From Notamacropus eugenii (lineage: Eukaryota > Chordata > Mammalia > Diprotodontia > Macropodidae): a DNA stretch of 64,000 bases. Position numbers and translations under genes: made by a program. Below, piece after piece: positions 21,713 through 64,000 of the stretch. The stretch spans positions 100,479,828-100,543,827 of the forward strand of contig NC_092879.1 in assembly GCF_028372415.1 (NCBI RefSeq). The letters run 5' to 3'. Under the pieces are notes generated by a model, which was not told the DNA's origin, made no database searches, and saw only the letters and a list, made by a program, of their open reading frames with translations. Numbering within the stretch: position 1 is the first letter of the stretch; each line of letters opens with the position of its first letter.

Positions 21713-22629
21713 TCAGTGGGGATTCCTGCCATGACATCATCCTTCCTTTCCCACCAGCACATCTTTGTCACAGAGTTCAGATTTGTAGAGTGGTAGATGG
21801 AGAAGTGTCCTTGGAGGCATGAAGCCCAGAGCTCAGGTCCCATTTCTGCCACATAGTGGTTGTGATCCTGGGCAAGCAGCCCTCCCAATCTCCCCCTCCT
21901 TCTATATCCCACAGTTGTCTTCTTTTTAAGATGTGGCACTTACCACTGATCCTTCAGTATGGCCTGAGGAGGGCACAGGATTGGGGGACTGGCACCTTCT
22001 TATTTCAGGAAGTTGTGCCTTTCCGAATTCAGTCCAAGATTGTCTTAGCCTTTTTGGCAGCCAATTCATACTGACAGTTCCTTTCACTGCATCCTAGTCT
22101 ACTCTTCCCTACCCTCAAATCTCAAGCAGGCATTTAGGTCATGAAGAGAGAACGAAATCATGCACACTGTAGGTACGCAGGTAAACAAGCCGAGGGCCAC
22201 TTCCCTGACAGACAAAAGTCACACAAGACTGAAAAGTTTATTTATTCACACAATATTAACTTAAAGTGTCATTAACATTTGCCTCAAGAGCAGGAAGACC
22301 AAGGATCTCCATTCCTACTCAAATAGCAGGGCAGGGTGTGTCCTTATCTCAAGGTAGAATCTGGGCCCATGCCTCTAACCTAAGCCACACTTACTACTAG
22401 GTCAACACTACCAACAGCCTCATCCCAGCAGCCTTCTTGGGATGAGAGCAGACACCTCACTGACTTCCAACATTAATCCTGGAAAGGGGAAACTTCCTTC
22501 TCCATTGACAGAGTAACACATGTGAGGGACTTTATAGGGTTATGGGAATGGCTCAGGACTCAACAGTCCCAGGTAGCCTGCTCACAGCACAGGCAGCAAC
22601 TAGAGAAAAGGAAGATAATGGGGGGAAGT

Positions 22630-22760
22630 GGAGAAGAAGGGAACAACTTCTTTATTACACAACAAATCCAAAATAGTCAATAAAAGCCCCTCCCTCAGCA
22701 ACCTCTGAAGCAGCATCAAGATTCCTCCCAGGCTGGGCTGGGACAGCAGGTGCCTCTCAT
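22630..22760 (-). terminator. KIF4A 3' UTR and proximal polyadenylation signal
   Basis: About 105 bp past the stop codon the minus strand reads AATAAA (+ strand tttatt at 22651-22656), a canonical poly(A) signal. A second pair of overlapping AATAAA motifs lies at 22237-22246 and could serve a longer 3' UTR. I cannot tell which is used. Confidence 0.55.
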
Positions 22761-61465
<38,705 letters not shown>

Positions 61466-61949
61466 CTAGAAGGGTTGTGGGTCAGAGAGAAAGAAATCAT
61501 TTACCAGAAACCAAAAAAATCTTCTATATTGCAGGTCCCAGGAGGCCCCATTTACTGATCTCCCATGAATTATGTCAACATGAAACCACTACTAAGAAAG
61601 GTTTTTTTGTGATATAAAAGTCAGAGAATGGAAAATCATTCTCTAAGAGCACTGACAGTTCTGCAAACATTTAACAAAAAGCTTATAGGTCGTTTGGTGG
61701 TTTCCATGATTGGGAAAACCCAATGAACAGATTCCTTCCTGTTTCCTTCACTCTAAGACAGATGAAAGGAACTTGGCTAACATCAGTTGTCAGTTAAGAT
61801 TAGATTTAGGGTAGGAGTCAGCTTTGGATGGACAGTAAGAACCAGCGACAAATTAGTACCAGAAATACTTCTTATAGAGCCTCCAGCACTATTTCTCAAT
61901 GAATATGCTTTTATTGAATGGTGTTTTTAAAAAAAATCAGTCTTGCTGG

Positions 61950-62880
61950 ACTCTCAAGGCAGCAGAGTAAGTTACAAGAGTAGGAAAGCCCAGCTGCCCC
62001 ATGACTACTCCAGAAAGTATTTTAAAAAAAGGAAATTGAGAATGACAAAAAGAAACTAGAATAAACATTCACCTTCTAATAACAGAATTTAGCTAGTGCT
62101 TAGCAGAGTGCCATTTAACTGATGATTATTGAGAACTTAGATACATAGCACTTTAAGATTTGGAACATGCTTTGTACCTTATCTCACTTAATCCTCATAA
62201 CAATCTTGGGAGGCTGTTATTATCCCCATTTTACAGATGAGGAAAATGGGGCTGACAGAGTGAAGTGACTTACCCAGGGTCACATAGCTTGTATCTGAGG
62301 TAGGACTTTCTGCCTCCAAGTCTAGCACTCCATCCACTAGACCACCTAGCTGCCCAAATTCAATACACAGGTATGAACAACAACCCCTCTCCCCAAAACA
62401 AGACTGCAGGCCTGAGGTAAGGGGTGCAGCAAGGAAACACCAGCATTGGGATGTGCTCAGGGAAACCTGTTACCACACACAAGGTAGAGAACCCTAGAGC
62501 CTGACCCTGTCCTTGGTCAAGGAGCCAGGGTTGCAGGGCTGTGCTGCTCTGACCAGAACTTAGGCTCAGATGAGGAAGGCATAGATTAGTAGGTGCTCAG
62601 AATCAGAATGTCCCAAAATAGGCTGCTGTGTGTACATCAGCATTGGTCCAGGTGACAACCTGCCCAGTGTATGGCACAGTGGGCTGGTCAGCAGCTCCAG
62701 AGATACAAGAGAACACAGTTGTTCACTCCCCAGATAATACAGATAATTCAACAAAAGAAGATGCCTGCATTCCTTCAAAAAGTGTACAGAATGCAGCCCT
62801 GACACAAAGTTCCAATTCAGGAAGCAAGGTTGGAAAGAATGAGTAAACAGAAGAAAGCACTGACAATAGACAAACTGAAA
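61950..62880 (+). mobile_element. Possible L1 5' region, holding a MIR/THER-like SINE
   Basis: 62383-62880 (gcctgaggtaaggggtgcag, gttccaattcaggaagcaagg, aaagaatgagtaaacagaag) resembles marsupial L1 sequence upstream of ORF1. 62140-62355 is a clear SINE: ccattttacagatgaggaaaa, acccagggtcacatagcttg, tccatccactagaccacc (minus). The 5' assignment is weak. Confidence 0.4.
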
Positions 62881-62889
62881 GGAGCCAAG

Positions 62890-63135
62890 GATGCTCAACA
62901 ATAAGTCAACAAACATTTATTAAGCGCTGGGGATGTGAGACAGGCAGAAACTCAGAGCCTAATAGGGGAGAAAAGATGCAAACAATTAGGTACAAACAAG
63001 ATATATCAAAGATAAATTGGGAATAATCCACAGAAGGAAGGCACTAGGAGTAAGGTAGGTTGGGAAGGGCTTCCTGCAGAAGGTATGAACTGAAGGAAGC
63101 CAGAAGGCAAAGAAAGTTCTAGGCATGAAGGATTG
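62890..63135 (+). repeat. Interspersed repeat, start of the unclassified family
   Basis: aagtcaacaaacatttattaag, aaactcagagcctaatagggg, ggaagggcttcctgcagaagg. Same kind of opening as 32680-32820. Confidence 0.55.
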
Positions 63136-63141
63136 GTAATG

Positions 63142-64000
63142 GTATTGGTTGGTTGGTTGGTTGCTGTCCTTCGTCTTTGAAGAAAACCAAAATGACATCA
63201 CCATTGTAAAGTGAAGTTTCAATGTGTCCGACTGTGGCTGATCAGACCAATACAAGCTTGGAATGCTCTACCACAGGTTGGGCACAGATAGTCTGTATGA
63301 ATATTTGGGGTGGATATCCCAAATTTGTGTATCCTGTGTTTACTTTGTGCTGTCTCAATTCTTTGCTCAAAGAGCACAGCACCTTTTCAGATGTGGGCAC
63401 ACCATGCTGAGCGGTCCTGTGCCAGTATCTCCCATGTTGCACAGTCAAATCCAAAGTTCTTGAGAGAGACCTTGAGAGTGTCCTTGTATCGTTTCTTCTG
63501 GCCACCATGTGATCGCCTGCCCCACACAAAGTTCTCCATAAAACAGTCTTTTTGGCAAGCATACATTTTGCATTCAAACAACGTGGCCAGCCCATCGGAG
63601 TTGCACTCTCTGAAGCATAGCTTGAATACTTGGCAGCTTCAGCAAGGACTTCAGTGTCTGGTACCTTATCCTGCCAGGTGATCCTCAGAATCTTCCTAAG
63701 ACAGTTCAAGTGGAAGTGATTCAGTTTCCTGGCATGGCGTTGGTAGACTGTCCATGTTTCATAAGCATATAACAATGAGGTCAGCACAACAGCTCTGTAG
63801 ACCTTCAGTTTGGTAGTCAGTCTAATACTTCTTCTCTCCCAAACTTTTCTTTGGAGCCTCCCAAACACTGAGCTAGCTCTGGCAACACGTACATCAACCT
63901 CATTGTTAATGTGTACATCCCTGGAAAGTATACTACCAAGGTAAGTAAACTTATCCACAGCATTCAAAACTTCTCCATTTGTGGTAACTGATGGTTCCAC
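63142..64000 (-). mobile_element. RTE-like non-LTR LINE, 3' part, running off the window
   Basis: The minus strand is open for 252 codons from the window edge to 63242, showing TYLGSILSRDVHINNEVDV, SSVFGRLQRKVWERRSIRL, LLYAYETWTVYQRHARKLN and LRKILRITWQDKVPDTEVL. This is the C-terminal region after the reverse transcriptase core. Catalytic motifs lie beyond 64000. It ends in a (CCAA)n tail, seen here as ttggttggttggttgg at 63146. The open frame means that it is younger than the copy at 37540. Confidence 0.8.

Noticed and set aside
61466-64000. Searched for the next upstream KIF4A exon
   Set aside because: The expected coiled-coil sequence before [10 protein letters not shown] is not found; the region is SINE, LINE and repeat DNA, so the exon must lie beyond 64000.

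Overview
The window is vertebrate nuclear DNA, almost certainly from a marsupial. The three protein genes have mammalian exon-intron structure and near-human protein sequence. The repeat load is marsupial in style: tRNA-headed SINEs of the Mar1 type, MIR/THER-like SINEs, L2, L3/CR1-like and RTE-like LINEs, and ORF1-only 'half-L1' (HAL1) elements. Human gene order on Xq13.1 is KIF4A - GDPD2 - DLG3, all on one strand. The same three genes lie here in that order on the minus strand, so this is probably a piece of a marsupial X chromosome (inference).

Layout on the + axis (all genes read right to left). 271-5404: the first five coding exons of DLG3 (SAP102), from the start codon through PDZ1 and half of PDZ2; the rest lies beyond position 1. 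5405-5900: GC-rich DLG3 promoter region. 5900-11191: intergenic, with L2, MIR and hAT fragments and a short cluster of possible enhancer motifs. 11192-17106: the complete GDPD2 coding region in 15 exons (537 codons plus stop by my count), a six-span membrane glycerophosphodiesterase. 17107-22230: intergenic, with two inverted copies of a SINE-like repeat and an L2 tail. 22761-61465: the last 16 coding exons of KIF4A (673 codons plus stop), covering the distal coiled coil, the nuclear localisation signal, the cysteine-rich iron-sulfur domain and the C-terminus. The motor domain lies beyond position 64000.

The right half, above all the 13.7 kb KIF4A intron at 38910-52648, is AT-rich and built largely of nested LINEs. 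Insertion order can be read from target-site duplications there: an old L1 was split by a HAL1, and separately by a 78-bp tail of an RTE-like LINE. A solo LTR sits at 33809-34366 inside an older unclassified repeat.

The three genes are not a pathway. KIF4A is a mitotic chromokinesin, GDPD2 a cell-surface phosphodiesterase and DLG3 a postsynaptic scaffold; they are a conserved syntenic block. I found no new gene system. The observations most worth checking are a local duplication that copied a KIF4A 3' splice site, a HAL1 insertion that seems to carry a 3'-transduced segment, the inverted SINE pair, and changes in regulatory residues of KIF4A. All exon edges were read by hand from GT/AG sites, reading frame and recalled human protein sequence; no alignment was run.
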